Shown: positions 1 through 9,297, counted from the first letter of the stretch. The stretch: 62,358 nucleotides of DNA from an uncultured Johnsonella sp. (GCA_900766185.1 CAAFUL010000075.1:1-62358), one strand, 5' to 3'. A program made the numbers and translations. The notes: generated by a model not told the origin, from the letters alone.

Positions 1-2
1 CA

Positions 3-80
3 TATGTAAAGTATAATCATGTCCGTCCCCATGCCTATAACGGATATCGCACTCCTTTTGAGGCACGGTATGCTGTATAA
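3..80 (+). pseudogene. IS3-family transposase (OrfB/integrase core), C-terminal tail only
   Basis: The frame is open from the left window edge to a TAA. It encodes 25 residues containing YNHVRPHAYNGYRTPFEARY, which matches the end of the IS3-type integrase core, where an N-x-x-RPH motif precedes the C-terminus. The rest of the gene lies outside the window, so whether it is intact cannot be judged. About 40 bases downstream the element appears to end with the dinucleotide CA at 120-121, as IS3 termini do. The family call rests on this short motif. Confidence 0.6.
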
Positions 81-121
81 AAAATTAGTCCCAAGTGTTA
101 CAAAAATGCTTGACCACTACA
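81..121 (+). mobile_element. Right terminus of the IS3-like element
   Basis: This is the AT-rich tail between the transposase stop codon and the point where the opposing IS4-like transposase frame resumes. Its outer end reads TGACCACTACA; seen from the other strand it starts TGTAGTGGTCAAG, the TG...CA arrangement expected of IS3 terminal repeats. Target duplication cannot be checked because the left end is outside the window. Confidence 0.45.
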
Positions 122-544
122 GTCAAACACTCTTGAACTGAGTTCGGTCTTTTTACAGCCTGTTCTGTTAAAAAGACTATCATCTATTATGAATACATTT
201 TTTCGATCGGGTGATGTCAGCTTACTGATATCGTTATTGACTATATTGGCGGCAACTAGGGAAGTAAGACGAAGCCAATTAGTTTTTGCAGAGTTCATGA
301 AACGATAAAAAGCATTTTTGGAAAAGTTTTCGGTAAAAGTTCCTGTTCGTTGTTGCATATACATACTCTTACCTACGAAGATGTTACTAAACTTGTATTT
401 CAAAAGCGAGATTGCCGGAATACCTTTTTCCTTTGTGCCGTTACATTTTTTCAAAAGTTTACCTAATTGGTATTTTGCAAAAAACTTTTTTATATGATCA
501 ATTAAGGCTACCTCATCATTACTGTTTTGTGCTATAATGGACAT
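122..544 (-). pseudogene. IS4-like (IS4/IS701 group) DDE transposase, N-terminal part, interrupted
   Basis: The start codon is at 544. About 141 residues are readable, including a helical N-terminal region, NAFYRFMNSAKTNW, and FIIDDSLFNRTG, whose Asp pair should hold the first catalytic Asp of the DDE triad. The reading frame ends just after SSRVFD, exactly where the IS3-like terminus begins; the few residues after that are IS3 sequence. The catalytic core and C-terminus are therefore missing here, most simply because an IS3 element inserted. The exact family (IS4 or IS701) is from memory of similar clostridial proteins. Confidence 0.6.
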
Positions 545-784
545 GGCATAAATCTCCTTTGTTAGAATTTTTCTGATAACTACATTATAGCAAAGATTTA
601 GGTTTATGCCTTTTTTATTGGCTGAAATATTGAATTTTCAATGTGCGTTATACCTTAAAGGTGTGGGAAGTTTGAGTTATTTAATAAATCAGCTCTTGCC
701 TGTAATGACTCTGCAAGTTTCATATCATACATCCATTCAAATTCTGATATTATTTATCTTGCATAATAAAAAGCTAATCTAACA

Positions 785-1597
785 TTATAAATCCGCCTCA
801 AGCTCCTTATTATGCTTTCCTATAGGAATGACCATAGGCGCATCTGAAGTAGGATCTGTAATAACCTTACTATCAAGCCCATATACATCTTTTATAAGTT
901 TTTCACTTATTACATTTTCAGGTCTTCCTTCAGCATAAAGATTCCCTGATTTGAGGGCAAATATATAGTCTGCATATCTTACAGAGAGATTGATATCGTG
1001 CAGAACCATAATGATGGTAGTCTTCTTAGTCCTGTTTAGCTCTCCAAGCAAATCAAGAATCTCTACCTGATATGCTATGTCAAGAAATGTCGTTGGCTCA
1101 TCTAAAAATAATATATCAGTCTGCTGAGCAAGTGCGAGTGCTATCCACACCCTTTGACGCTGTCCTCCGGAAAGCTCATCTACCGCTCTGTCTCGAAGCT
1201 CGGTTATACCCATAGTCTGCATAGCCTCTTCAATAGCCTTAAAGTCTTTATCATCCATTCCCCTAAATACCTTCCTATAAGGGAAGCGTCCTCTGCTAAT
1301 CAAATCATAGACGGTTATTCCCTCAGGTACCAGTGGCGATTGTGGCATAAGGCTTATTATTTTAGATATTTCTTTAGACGAATACTCAAATACAGGCTTA
1401 TTATCCAGATAAATATCTCCACTCATAACTTTGTTTAATCTGCAAAAGGTCTTTAGAAGAGTAGATTTGCCACAGCCGTTTGCGCCTATGATTACTGATA
1501 TTTTCCCTTCGGGTATGGTCAGATTAAGTCCATTTATTATCGCTTTCCCATCATAACCAGCCACCAAATTTTTGGCTTCTAATATGTGTTTTTCCAT
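785..1597 (-). CDS. Iron-siderophore/haem-type ABC transporter ATP-binding protein (FecE/FepC family)
   Basis: This 270-residue cytoplasmic ATPase energises import of ferric siderophores, haem or a related chelate through the two permeases encoded just upstream. It shows Walker A GANGCGKST, signature LSGGQRQRVWIALAL and Walker B ILFLDEP with a downstream switch His (MVLHD). The Q-loop lies in LMPQSP. Length is normal for the FecE/FepC/BtuD group. Its ATG overlaps the stop of the preceding permease by one base (TAATG), so the two are translationally coupled. It is the last gene of a four-gene minus-strand operon: binding protein, permease, permease, ATPase. The substrate cannot be read from the sequence. 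Confidence 0.93.
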   Translation of the reverse strand: MEKHILEAKNLVAGYDGKAIINGLNLTIPEGKISVIIGANGCGKSTLLKTFCRLNKVMSGDIYLDNKPVFEYSSKEISKIISLMPQSPLVPEGITVYDLISRGRFPYRKVFRGMDDKDFKAIEEAMQTMGITELRDRAVDELSGGQRQRVWIALALAQQTDILFLDEPTTFLDIAYQVEILDLLGELNRTKKTTIIMVLHDINLSVRYADYIFALKSGNLYAEGRPENVISEKLIKDVYGLDSKVITDPTSDAPMVIPIGKHNKELEADL

Positions 1598-2616
1598 TAA
1601 TTCACACCTCTTCTATTCATTCTAATAAGCAGATACAGCATATATGGTGCTCCTAAAAGCCCTGTGATAACCCCTACAGGATAGTGTACCGGAAATGCAT
1701 GAAAAGCCACCAAATCTGCTCCTAAAGTAAGTACTGTGCCAACCAGTCCCGCAGGAATAAGACTTGATTTCCCCTTTCCTGCAAGGCTTGCAGCAATTGG
1801 TCCTGAAAGAAATGCTACAGATGCTATAGGTCCTGTGACAGATGTTGCAAATGAAACAAGTATAACTGCACCTATTATCATTACCGAATAGGTAAGTCTT
1901 GTATTTAGTCCAAGTGATACTGCGAAGTTGTCTCCTAGAGGAATAATCTCCATATGTCTTGTAAGTGAAACCAATGGAATAGTGATTATCCCAACTACCA
2001 AAACAAGTGCAGGCACATCTTCCATCTGCACGCCATTTAAGCTTCCGCTCAGCCACTGCATGGTAGTCCCTACATCGTACTCCGCAGCTTTTGCCAGTAG
2101 ATAAGAAGTAACTGCTCTTAAAAGCGCTGAAATTCCTATACCTATAAGTATCATTCTTCCATAGGTAAAATGCCCTTTAATCACTGAAAGTTTGTAAATA
2201 ATTAAAGCTGTTGCAATTCCAAATATCATCGCTAACAAGGACACTATGCTTCCCCTAAGTCCAAGCACCAGTATGACAAAAACCGCTGCTGTGCTTGTTC
2301 CTGCGGAAATTCCGATTACATCTGGCGAAGCAAGCGGATTGTGTAACAATGTTTGAAATACATAGCCCGCCACTCCAAAGGCAAACCCTGAAAATACAGC
2401 TCCCATCATCCTCGGCAGCCTCACACTTTCTACTGCATAAGATACTCCATCAATAGTTTCGCCAAGTAAAACCCTTATCACATCTCCTATGGGATAGGAC
2501 ACACTTCCAAAGCAAAGTTCACAGGCTGATAGAATAAGGGTAATGCTAAGAAGGACAAGTACAACAAGCCTCCATCTAAGAGTCCTTTTCTTATATCCTG
2601 CATTTAGCTCTGTCAT
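1597..2616 (-). CDS. Iron-chelate ABC transporter permease (FecCD family), second subunit
   Basis: This 339-residue integral membrane protein has about nine or ten hydrophobic segments. It is one half of the heterodimeric channel for a ferric siderophore or haem-like substrate. It carries FecCD hallmarks: PLASPDVIGISAGTS near residues 90-105, the coupling-region sequence GPIASVAFLSGPIAASLAG, and the C-terminal GVITGLLGAPYMLYLLIR. The ATG overlaps the stop of the upstream permease by four bases (ATGA), and its own stop overlaps the ATPase start. Family assignment is firm; substrate unknown. Confidence 0.92.
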   Translation of the reverse strand: MTELNAGYKKRTLRWRLVVLVLLSITLILSACELCFGSVSYPIGDVIRVLLGETIDGVSYAVESVRLPRMMGAVFSGFAFGVAGYVFQTLLHNPLASPDVIGISAGTSTAAVFVILVLGLRGSIVSLLAMIFGIATALIIYKLSVIKGHFTYGRMILIGIGISALLRAVTSYLLAKAAEYDVGTTMQWLSGSLNGVQMEDVPALVLVVGIITIPLVSLTRHMEIIPLGDNFAVSLGLNTRLTYSVMIIGAVILVSFATSVTGPIASVAFLSGPIAASLAGKGKSSLIPAGLVGTVLTLGADLVAFHAFPVHYPVGVITGLLGAPYMLYLLIRMNRRGVN

Positions 2617-3611
2617 AGACTCTTTACCCTCCCTTTCCTAATGGCCAGAATGAATACCGGTGCACCAAGGACAGCAGTAACTATACCCACTTCAGTCTCT
2701 CCCGGCAAGCTTATTATTCTTCCTATTATGTCTGAAATAAGCATAAGTATAGCTGAACCCAGAAAAGAAAGAGGTAGCATTTTACTCATTTCACTTCCAA
2801 ATATCAGCCTTATAATATGAGGTATGATAAGCCCTACAAAGCCTATTGGTCCTGCAAGTGCTGTAGTAGCACCACATAATAGTACTGATGAAAGTGCTCC
2901 TATGGTTCTTGTCATCACTACATTAGTCCCAAGGGCCGTAGCGGCTTCATCTCCTAAAGCCAGATTATTCAAATACCCTGATATAAACATTGATATGATA
3001 AAACCCACTATTAGGAATGGACTAATGAGCATAATATTTTCCCAGGTTGCACTTCCTATGCTCCCTACCTGCCAGAACCTAAAAGCTTCCATTACCCTGT
3101 TATTTGGTAGCATAATGGTACTTACAAGTGAACCTAAGACTATGCTTACAGCCGAACCCGAGAGTGCCAGCTTTAGCGGTGTAGCACCGTCTTTGCCCAT
3201 ACTTGCTACACTGTATACAAAAACTGCAGTAACTCCTGCTCCTATTATGGCAAGCCAGATGTATTGATAGGCAACAGTAATATTAAAAAATGCTATACCG
3301 ACAACCACGAAGAGTGATGCACCGGTATTTACGCCAAGTATACTTGGATCAGCAATAGGATTCCTTGTTATACTCTGCATAAGAGCCCCTGATATGCCAA
3401 GCGCTCCTCCCGCAAGTATGCCAAATACGCTTCTTGGAATTCTTTGTAATATTATAGCAGCCTCAAGGCTATCCGGATCATTTCCAAGGAGAACATCTGC
3501 AACCTTAGAAAATGCTATACTTTTAGCCCCCAGCGATATGGAAAATATTACCATAATAGAAAGCAGGGCTAAGCATAAGATTATAGAAAATACAAACTTT
3601 TTATTTCCCAT
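2613..3611 (-). CDS. Iron-chelate ABC transporter permease (FecCD family), first subunit
   Basis: This 332-residue FecCD/BtuC-type permease has many membrane segments. Family motifs include RNPIADPSILGVNTGAS near the N-terminal third, GPIGFVGLIIPHIIRLIFG as the cytoplasmic coupling helix that contacts the ATPase, and the terminal sequence VGIVTAVLGAPVFILAIRKG. It forms the heterodimeric pore with the permease encoded immediately downstream, with which it overlaps by four bases. The binding-protein gene ends about 20 bases upstream, so one transcript probably covers all four genes. Confidence 0.93.
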   Translation of the reverse strand: MGNKKFVFSIILCLALLSIMVIFSISLGAKSIAFSKVADVLLGNDPDSLEAAIILQRIPRSVFGILAGGALGISGALMQSITRNPIADPSILGVNTGASLFVVVGIAFFNITVAYQYIWLAIIGAGVTAVFVYSVASMGKDGATPLKLALSGSAVSIVLGSLVSTIMLPNNRVMEAFRFWQVGSIGSATWENIMLISPFLIVGFIISMFISGYLNNLALGDEAATALGTNVVMTRTIGALSSVLLCGATTALAGPIGFVGLIIPHIIRLIFGSEMSKMLPLSFLGSAILMLISDIIGRIISLPGETEVGIVTAVLGAPVFILAIRKGRVKSL

Positions 3612-3630
3612 GTTTACCCTGCCTTTTTAT

Positions 3631-4749
3631 TTATTTAACTACTGCATTTATTGCTTCAAGATAGTTCACAAGCTCTGCCTTTATAGAAAGCACTGAAGGA
3701 TTGCAGGCCGCTGCAAGATTTCCGTTGCTATTAAGCACCACTACCCTGCCTTCTTTGACTGCCGGAATCTTAGAGAAGATTGCGTCTTTTTGCAAGGCGG
3801 CAACTGTCTTATCATCACCGTAAGTTATGATAATATCTGTATCGCTTAGGGCATCAACTGCTAGTTCAGAAGATATCTGCACATAAAATGCATTTTTATC
3901 TGTTGCCTCGGCCTCTACCTTTTCAGGAAAAGTAAAGCCTAAGTCTGTAAGATATGCCCCTCTTGGATCTGCTGTTCTATAAACTGAAAAGCTACTGAGG
4001 TCAGCTGCATCGATATAACATATTGCTACACTCTTGTTAGCAAGATTAGGATATTTTGCGAAGTTTTCTTTTATAAATGCATCTGTATCTGCAACCAGCT
4101 TCTCTCCCTCGGTCTTAAGTCCTAAAGCCTCTGCGGCCTCAACTGTCTGTTCTCTCCAGGTAGTCTTCCAAGCTGTTTCTCTGAATGGAAGGGTTGGTGC
4201 TATCTCAGAGAGACGCTTATAAGCCTTTTCATCCATTCCTGAGTAAGGAGCTACTATTATATCAGGCTTGGCTGCTGCTACAGCCTCATAGTCATAGCCT
4301 TCAAGGTCGTTAAACACATTTGGATTATCAGTTCCAAGCTCCTTAAACTTCTCCTCAGTCCAAGGTAAAAGCCCCTTATCAGTAACAGGTCCCCAGTTTG
4401 CCCTAGCTGTACCTACAGGAACAATTCCAAGGGCTAAAACTGCATCTGCATTATTCCAATCAAGGGTAACAACCTTTTCAGGCTTTGCATTTATAACAGT
4501 TTCTCCATAAGCATGCTTCATTGTTATAGGAAAAGAAGCAGTGCTTACCGTACTTGAAGAAGATGTGTTTGATGAAGAGTTCAATGCTGTTGATGTCTTA
4601 CTTTCTTCAGAAGCAGATGAAGATGTCACACTGGCACTCTTTACCGTAGTAGAACTTTCACTTCCTCCACTTTTAGCTCCGCAACCTGTAACTACTGCAA
4701 CTGTAAGTACCATAGGTATTACTATATTTAATAGATTTTTTTCTCTCAT
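3631..4749 (-). CDS. Iron-siderophore-type ABC transporter substrate-binding lipoprotein (FecB/FhuD-like)
   Basis: This 372-residue lipoprotein captures the chelate outside the cell and delivers it to the FecCD permeases. A basic start and hydrophobic helix are followed by the lipobox VVTGC near residue 23, then a Ser/Thr-rich tether (about residues 26-72) and a periplasmic-binding type III fold. The fold shows the typical opening KVVTLDWNNADAVLALGIVPVG and a later ILSIKAELVNYLEAI helix. It is first in the operon. The upstream region (4750-5373) has no clear Fur-type palindrome that I can defend, so iron control is presumed rather than seen. Confidence 0.9.
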   Translation of the reverse strand: MREKNLLNIVIPMVLTVAVVTGCGAKSGGSESSTTVKSASVTSSSASEESKTSTALNSSSNTSSSSTVSTASFPITMKHAYGETVINAKPEKVVTLDWNNADAVLALGIVPVGTARANWGPVTDKGLLPWTEEKFKELGTDNPNVFNDLEGYDYEAVAAAKPDIIVAPYSGMDEKAYKRLSEIAPTLPFRETAWKTTWREQTVEAAEALGLKTEGEKLVADTDAFIKENFAKYPNLANKSVAICYIDAADLSSFSVYRTADPRGAYLTDLGFTFPEKVEAEATDKNAFYVQISSELAVDALSDTDIIITYGDDKTVAALQKDAIFSKIPAVKEGRVVVLNSNGNLAAACNPSVLSIKAELVNYLEAINAVVK

Positions 4750-5373
4750 AGATTCCCTTTCTCTTATGCGTTTTTTACAGAAGTGTCAAAGTAAATTCAA
4801 GAAATAAGCTTGATTACAAACGAATACTCTTCTGCTACACCATGCTTAAATCTAACAAATATCACAAATAAAAATCAATATTATTAATATACAAATATAA
4901 AAATAAATTTAGCCTCATTTAGTGCAATTTTTAACGGCTTTCCCCCATAACTTCCGTATCTCCCAATACCGACCATATTTGTGTATATTGGATACTAAAG
5001 CCCCTCATTAAAATATATTGCATTTCATCTACATGTTATAAATTCGTACTTAAACCTGAATCTGTGAAGTTAATTTTTTATTTAAAACCAGCACATAAAA
5101 ATGCAGGTTATATACATTGAAAATATTATAGGCAAGTTAAAAAAAATTAAACTTCAGCATGTTATCACCATTTTTTTGCAGTTATCCACAAAAAAGTGTA
5201 CAGCAAACAAAACCTGTTTAAGACTTATGTGATTATGTGTTATGCATTTATGGCTACATTATCCCGACAAAAATCAGCAAAAATATACCTTCATACATTG
5301 CTTTTTCATAAACCCATAATAAGCTGCCCGACATGGCCGGTTATATGACTTGCCATCATTGTAAGGTCACTTA
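4750..5373. other. Intergenic stretch without a recognisable gene
   Basis: This AT-rich stretch of about 620 bases lies upstream of the siderophore operon and next to the IS1380 debris. I see no convincing coding frame. It must contain the minus-strand promoter of the operon, but no strong -35/-10 pair stands out. A single perfect DnaA-box-like nonamer (TTATCCACA) occurs at 5182-5190; alone it is not evidence for an origin. Confidence 0.4.
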
Positions 5374-5616
5374 TTACAGTATGTAAGCGCCTGCGCTTGA
5401 TATCTCTCCGATGTATGTAAGGATAATATCTCCATTTTTAATCTGGTGCTGGGAACGATTCTTAGTCACATCCATGTTGTTAAGTTTTTTGGTGAAATTG
5501 TTTTTGCCAAGTAGTGCTCCTACGACAGCAAGACCACTTGCCGGAATGATTCGATCGTTTGTATATTTGACAATTATGTTACTGTTTTCAAGTGTAATAT
5601 GATGGTTATGATTCAT
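5374..5616 (-). pseudogene. IS1380-family transposase, N-terminal fragment
   Basis: About 69 residues from the ATG at 5616 look like the start of clostridial IS1380 transposases: SNIIVKYTNDRIIPASGL, then VGALLGK, then the run VTKNRSQHQIKNGDIILTYI. The family normally runs to about 430 residues. Here homology stops and the frame ends after roughly 11 unrelated residues. Sequence upstream near 5670-5690 (CCCTACAGG) may be the element's terminus. It cannot be the missing front of the other IS1380 fragment at 6160-6886, because on this strand it lies downstream of it; two separate truncated copies are present. Confidence 0.6.
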
Positions 5617-5883
5617 GATATTTTTCTCTCGAAGCTATTGGTTTACAGGACTATTATATCATGATATGGCTTCACCCTACAGGTGAATTGTAATAAAATA
5701 TAAAACTTTTAATAAGCCACGGTATTGTAGGTATTTTCGCAAAAGTTAGATTTTTAACTTCACGGATTCAAGATAAATTAAAAAAGCAGCTTTATATATC
5801 AGACTGCTTAAACAGTGAAAAGTTTCATAATTTAATATAAGTTCATAACCCTCGATAACAGCTCCTGCTTCAGTTATAAAGCT

Positions 5884-7039
5884 GTTGCAGTTCAGGTGCT
5901 TTAGATTATATGCATAATATACCGAGTGAAAGCTTGCTTTTGGGTGCATTATACATATATATCTATCAGGCTGCTGCCGGAATTCATCTTCGTCTAATTT
6001 ATCCTGAATTATTCACGGTACAATATTTTAGTTAATTACCGTGCTATAAATCTTTAAACTTGACCAATGACGCTATAACTGACTTAATACATCTAAAAAT
6101 GGGCAGACTTCCCCCTAGGTAGAGTTTTTGAGTAGTTATTAAGCTCTCAAGGTTCGTTATTAGTTGCTATTCGAGTTGTACATATAGCTTGCTAATATTT
6201 GATATAGTCTCATAGAACTCTCATAGAACTCATCCTTATATGGGCAACTGCTACACAGCTTGAATGTTATATACCTTGCTGAACGAATTACTTTTGCAGC
6301 AATCTTTAGCAGTTTTAGACGAACAGTATCAATTCGTTGTTTTCTCATATTTGCAGATAATGCTAATAGTCTAAACCAATTAAATATGTTATAAGCAAGT
6401 GCATGTATTTGAAGCCTGTTGGCATTTACAATTCTTGTATGACTGCTGACAGAAGCAAAGTCAAAACCTGTTTTACTTTCCTTTATGAAGTTTTCCATCA
6501 AGCCTCTTTTGCAATAGAACTTGATAAGATATTCAGGGGATGATTCCATGTTTGTAACAATGAATGTATACATGTAAGTCATTTGGTTTTCAGGTTTTTC
6601 AACTTTACAGACAACACGTCTTTCATAAGGCCAAGGACCTGCCTGATACATGAATTCACCATAAACTACAGCATAATCTACTTTGTTGTTTTTTGTGATT
6701 TCATCAAGTTCATCTACAAGATATGATGCTTTATCACGAAGTATAGCATTTTCTTTCAAACGAATTACATAGCCGGTGCCGTTTTCTTCACACTGTTTAT
6801 ATAAACCGGGTGTTGCAAAGCCACTATCTCCACGAAGGAGAAGTTTAATTTCCGGAAAACCTTCAAGATATTCTTTTTTTATTCACTTACTAGGTGAAAG
6901 CAATATTTTGTTAGAATATAGTAATTATATGGCTTTCAGCCACGTTCATGATGTTGCCATGAATAATCTAGGTTTATAGATAAAAAATAAATATTTTTAG
7001 TTTTTTTGATGAAGATGAATTACCTACCTGAACTGCAAC
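5884..7039. repeat. MITE-like element, family 1 copy A, apparently split by IS1380 debris
   Basis: The left end GTTGCAGTTCAGGT (5884-5897) and right end ACCTGAACTGCAAC (7026-7039) are perfect 14-base inverted repeats. The left arm (5884-6000) contains a near-palindrome around GAAAGCTTGCTTT and ends ATTCATCTTCGTC. The right arm (about 7007-7039) begins GATGAAGATGAAT. The same two arms lie only about 35 bases apart in the compact copy at 29664-29846. The roughly 1 kb between the arms here holds a truncated IS1380. Both arms share the variant GTTGC, where copy B has GTTAC, which supports them being one element. Confidence 0.6.
6160..6886 (-). pseudogene. IS1380-family transposase, C-terminal fragment
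   Basis: An open frame without a proper start encodes the second half of an IS1380 transposase. It shows LLLRGDSGFATPGLYKQCEE (catalytic Asp region), then YVIRLKEN, a Tyr/Trp-rich central part, and the C-terminal box with FYCKRGLMENFIKESKTGFD, the YREK-like region carrying the catalytic Glu, then HTRIVNANRLQIHALAYNIF. The frame is closed upstream by a TGA near 6887, so the first half is lost. A proposed element end lies near 6110 (CCCCTAGG). Non-functional. Confidence 0.75.
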
Positions 7040-7079
7040 ATAAAGCTTAAATCTGTTATCGGGGGTTTTTATTATAGTC

Positions 7080-7109
7080 TTGTAAGACCCGGGCAGTCTG
7101 GTATATAAT
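7080..7109 (+). promoter_or_regulatory. Sigma-A-type promoter for the amino-acid ABC operon
   Basis: A TTGTAA -35 box (7080-7085) and a perfect TATAAT -10 box (7104-7109) are separated by 18 bases. They lie 34 bases upstream of the first permease ATG, which has a GAGAGGAGAG ribosome-binding site. It sits just outside the split MITE, so the operon probably begins here without its own binding-protein gene. Confidence 0.65.
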
Positions 7110-7142
7110 CTAAGAAACAATTATTGTAATGAGAGGAGAGTT

Positions 7143-7844
7143 ATGCGTCCTTTTAATCCGATGAAAATACCCGAATTTATACCTCAGCTTTTGCCTTTTT
7201 TATCGGTTACACTGGCAATCATGCTTGCTACGGTATTTTTTGGCGGCATACTCGGCTTTATACTTGCTTTTTGCAAGCTTAAAGGAAGAGTATCTGCAAA
7301 GATAGCACAGGCTTATATATATATAATCAGATGTATACCGTCTATAGTGATGTTATTTATGGTGTACTACGGACTGCCTAAATTCTTACTTGTTTTTAAT
7401 ATAGACATTAATAACTATGACAGGGCATTTTTTGTAATACTTACATTCAGCCTTCTTTTTGCAGCCTCTATGGCGGAGGTTTTCAGAACCGCTTACATAG
7501 CCATAGATAAGGGGCAGACAGAAGCGGCTCTTTCCATAGGCTTAACTCCGTTACAGGCTTTTATAAGAATAGTTTTTCCTCAAGCCCTTGTAGTTGCACT
7601 TCCAAACTTTACCAACGCTTTGGTAAACCTTATGAAGGAAGGAGCCTTAGCCTATACAATAGGACTCATAGACCTTATGGGAAAGGGCGACTTAATAATA
7701 TACAACAATCAAGGAGCATATAACCTTGAGACCTATATAGCATTAAGCCTTATATATTGGGCTATGACCATAATCATAGAAAAAACTTTTATGCATTTGG
7801 AAATGAGACTTTCAAGACAAAGAACTACCCATGACAAAATTTAG
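7143..7844 (+). CDS. Polar amino-acid ABC transporter permease (HisM/GlnP family)
   Basis: This 233-residue inner-membrane permease has about five hydrophobic segments and the EAA coupling loop EAALSIGLTPLQAFIRIVFP, which docks on the ATPase. Family members import polar amino acids or cystine as permease heterodimers. The next gene encodes a second, different permease 12 bases downstream, and an ATPase follows, so the three form one import complex. A binding protein would be expected in the same operon but none is present. Specificity cannot be stated. Confidence 0.9.
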   Translation: MRPFNPMKIPEFIPQLLPFLSVTLAIMLATVFFGGILGFILAFCKLKGRVSAKIAQAYIYIIRCIPSIVMLFMVYYGLPKFLLVFNIDINNYDRAFFVILTFSLLFAASMAEVFRTAYIAIDKGQTEAALSIGLTPLQAFIRIVFPQALVVALPNFTNALVNLMKEGALAYTIGLIDLMGKGDLIIYNNQGAYNLETYIALSLIYWAMTIIIEKTFMHLEMRLSRQRTTHDKI

Positions 7845-7856
7845 AAAGACAGGAAG

Positions 7857-8555
7857 ATGAAACTAAACACCGAGTTTATGATTGAAGCATTTAAGGCTTC
7901 GCTTTCGGGTATACCGGTTACACTTGGTATAACTGTAGTAAGTTTAATGATATCAATGCCTTTGGCTTTAATGATGGCTATTAAAAAGATAAATTCAAAG
8001 GGTCCTTTAAGCTTTTTGATAAATACCTATATATCAATTATAAGATCGACTCCCATGGTATTACAAATACTTTTGTTATACAGTTTATTACCCAGTTTCT
8101 TAAACTTTTTTATAAAACAGGTACTAAAGATAGATTTTAATATATTTAAGATACCTGCTATTTATTATGCCTATGCGGTATTTTCATTAAATACAACGGC
8201 AATACTTTCGGAGGTATTCCGCTCCGCACTTCTTACAGTGGATAAGGGGCAGCTTGAGGCGGGTTTGTCGATAGGACTTGGCAAGTTTCTTACCTACATC
8301 AGGATAATAATTCCACAGGCACTTGTGGTGGCACTGCCTAATATTTGCAATGTAACGGTGGGACTTTTAAAAAGCAGTTCATTGGCGTTTTTTATGACGG
8401 TACAGGATATAACCGCCATTGCAAAATTAAAGGCGGCTTATGCCTATAATTACATAGAGGCATACTCGATCATATTTATATTATATATTATCCTTTGCAC
8501 CATGGTACAGCTTATATTTAAGTATATAGAGGTGCAAATACATAAAAGGAGATAA
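7857..8555 (+). CDS. Polar amino-acid ABC transporter permease (HisM/GlnP family), second subunit
   Basis: This 232-residue membrane protein is homologous to, but clearly diverged from, the upstream permease. Its EAA loop reads EAGLSIGLGKFLTYIRIIIP. The N-terminal half shows VTLGITVVSLMISMPLALMM and the transmembrane stretch STPMVLQILLLYSLLP typical of amino-acid permeases. The stop codon is one base from the ATPase start, indicating tight coupling. It probably forms a heterodimeric channel with the preceding gene product. Confidence 0.9.
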   Translation: MKLNTEFMIEAFKASLSGIPVTLGITVVSLMISMPLALMMAIKKINSKGPLSFLINTYISIIRSTPMVLQILLLYSLLPSFLNFFIKQVLKIDFNIFKIPAIYYAYAVFSLNTTAILSEVFRSALLTVDKGQLEAGLSIGLGKFLTYIRIIIPQALVVALPNICNVTVGLLKSSSLAFFMTVQDITAIAKLKAAYAYNYIEAYSIIFILYIILCTMVQLIFKYIEVQIHKRR

Positions 8556-8556
8556 A

Positions 8557-9297
8557 ATGCTTAAGGTAAAGAATATACATAAAAGTTTCGGAAAGCATGA
8601 AGTATTAAAGGGGATAGACCTAAATGTAGAAAAGTCGGATATAATTGTCATACTGGGACCGAGCGGCTCGGGGAAAACCACACTTCTTAAGTGTATTAAT
8701 TTTTTGGAGAAGGCTGACGAGGGCAGCATAGACCTTGACGGCATACAGGTAGACTGTAGGCACCCTCTAAAAAAGTCGGTATATGAGATAAGGAAGCAAA
8801 TAGGTTTTGTATTTCAAAACTATAACCTGTTTCAAAATAAAACCGCCCTTGAAAATGTTACAGAAGGGCTTATAGTTGCAAGAAAGATAGAAAAAACAAA
8901 GGCTATAGAGATAGCAAAGTCGGCACTTGACAGGGTAGGACTTTCAGACAGATATGATTATTACCCTTCAAAGCTTTCAGGAGGGCAGCAGCAAAGAGTA
9001 GGTATAGCAAGAGCCATAGCTGCAAGCCCCAAGCTTATACTTTTTGACGAACCCACCTCTGCCCTTGATACAGAGCTTGTGGGAGAGGTGTTAAAAGTTA
9101 TGAAAAAACTTGCAGAAGATGGCGTGACCATGGTAGTGGTAAGTCATGAAATTGATTTTGCAAGGGAAGTTGCCAATAAAGTGATGTTTATAGATGAGGG
9201 AAGGGTAATAGAAGAGGGAATACCTAAGGAAGTGCTTAACAATCCCAAAGAACTCAGAACCAGACAGTTTTTAAGCAGAGTGTTGCATAAAGATTAA
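8557..9297 (+). CDS. Polar amino-acid ABC transporter ATP-binding protein (GlnQ/HisP family)
   Basis: This 246-residue ATPase energises the two permeases encoded immediately upstream. It carries Walker A GPSGSGKTT (about residues 34-42), the Q-loop in FVFQNYNLF, signature LSGGQQQRVGIARAI, Walker B LILFDEPTSALD, and the switch His in VVVSHE. Length and motifs are standard for amino-acid importers. The gene is last in the operon; a MITE-family arm begins immediately after its stop codon. Confidence 0.92.
   Translation: MLKVKNIHKSFGKHEVLKGIDLNVEKSDIIVILGPSGSGKTTLLKCINFLEKADEGSIDLDGIQVDCRHPLKKSVYEIRKQIGFVFQNYNLFQNKTALENVTEGLIVARKIEKTKAIEIAKSALDRVGLSDRYDYYPSKLSGGQQQRVGIARAIAASPKLILFDEPTSALDTELVGEVLKVMKKLAEDGVTMVVVSHEIDFAREVANKVMFIDEGRVIEEGIPKEVLNNPKELRTRQFLSRVLHKD

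Noticed and set aside
661..690. Shared GTGGGAAGTTTGAGTTA-like strings near 661, 17241 and 53764
   Set aside because: Too short and too weakly matched to define a repeat or IS end without a search.
2824..3267. 147-codon open frame opposite the FecCD permease
   Set aside because: Antisense shadow of a clear permease gene, low-complexity composition and no ribosome-binding site; the same applies to other long frames opposite selA, rho, glgC and cobA-hemD.
4750..4930. Fur box for the siderophore operon
   Set aside because: No 19-base palindrome close to the Fur consensus could be found by eye.
5161..5260. Possible replication origin signal (one perfect TTATCCACA box)
   Set aside because: Only one box, no cluster, no dnaA/dnaN nearby; the match is expected by chance in AT-rich DNA.
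5746..5949. 67-codon minus-strand open frame
   Set aside because: Overlaps the family 1 repeat arm, no ribosome-binding site and no recognisable motif.
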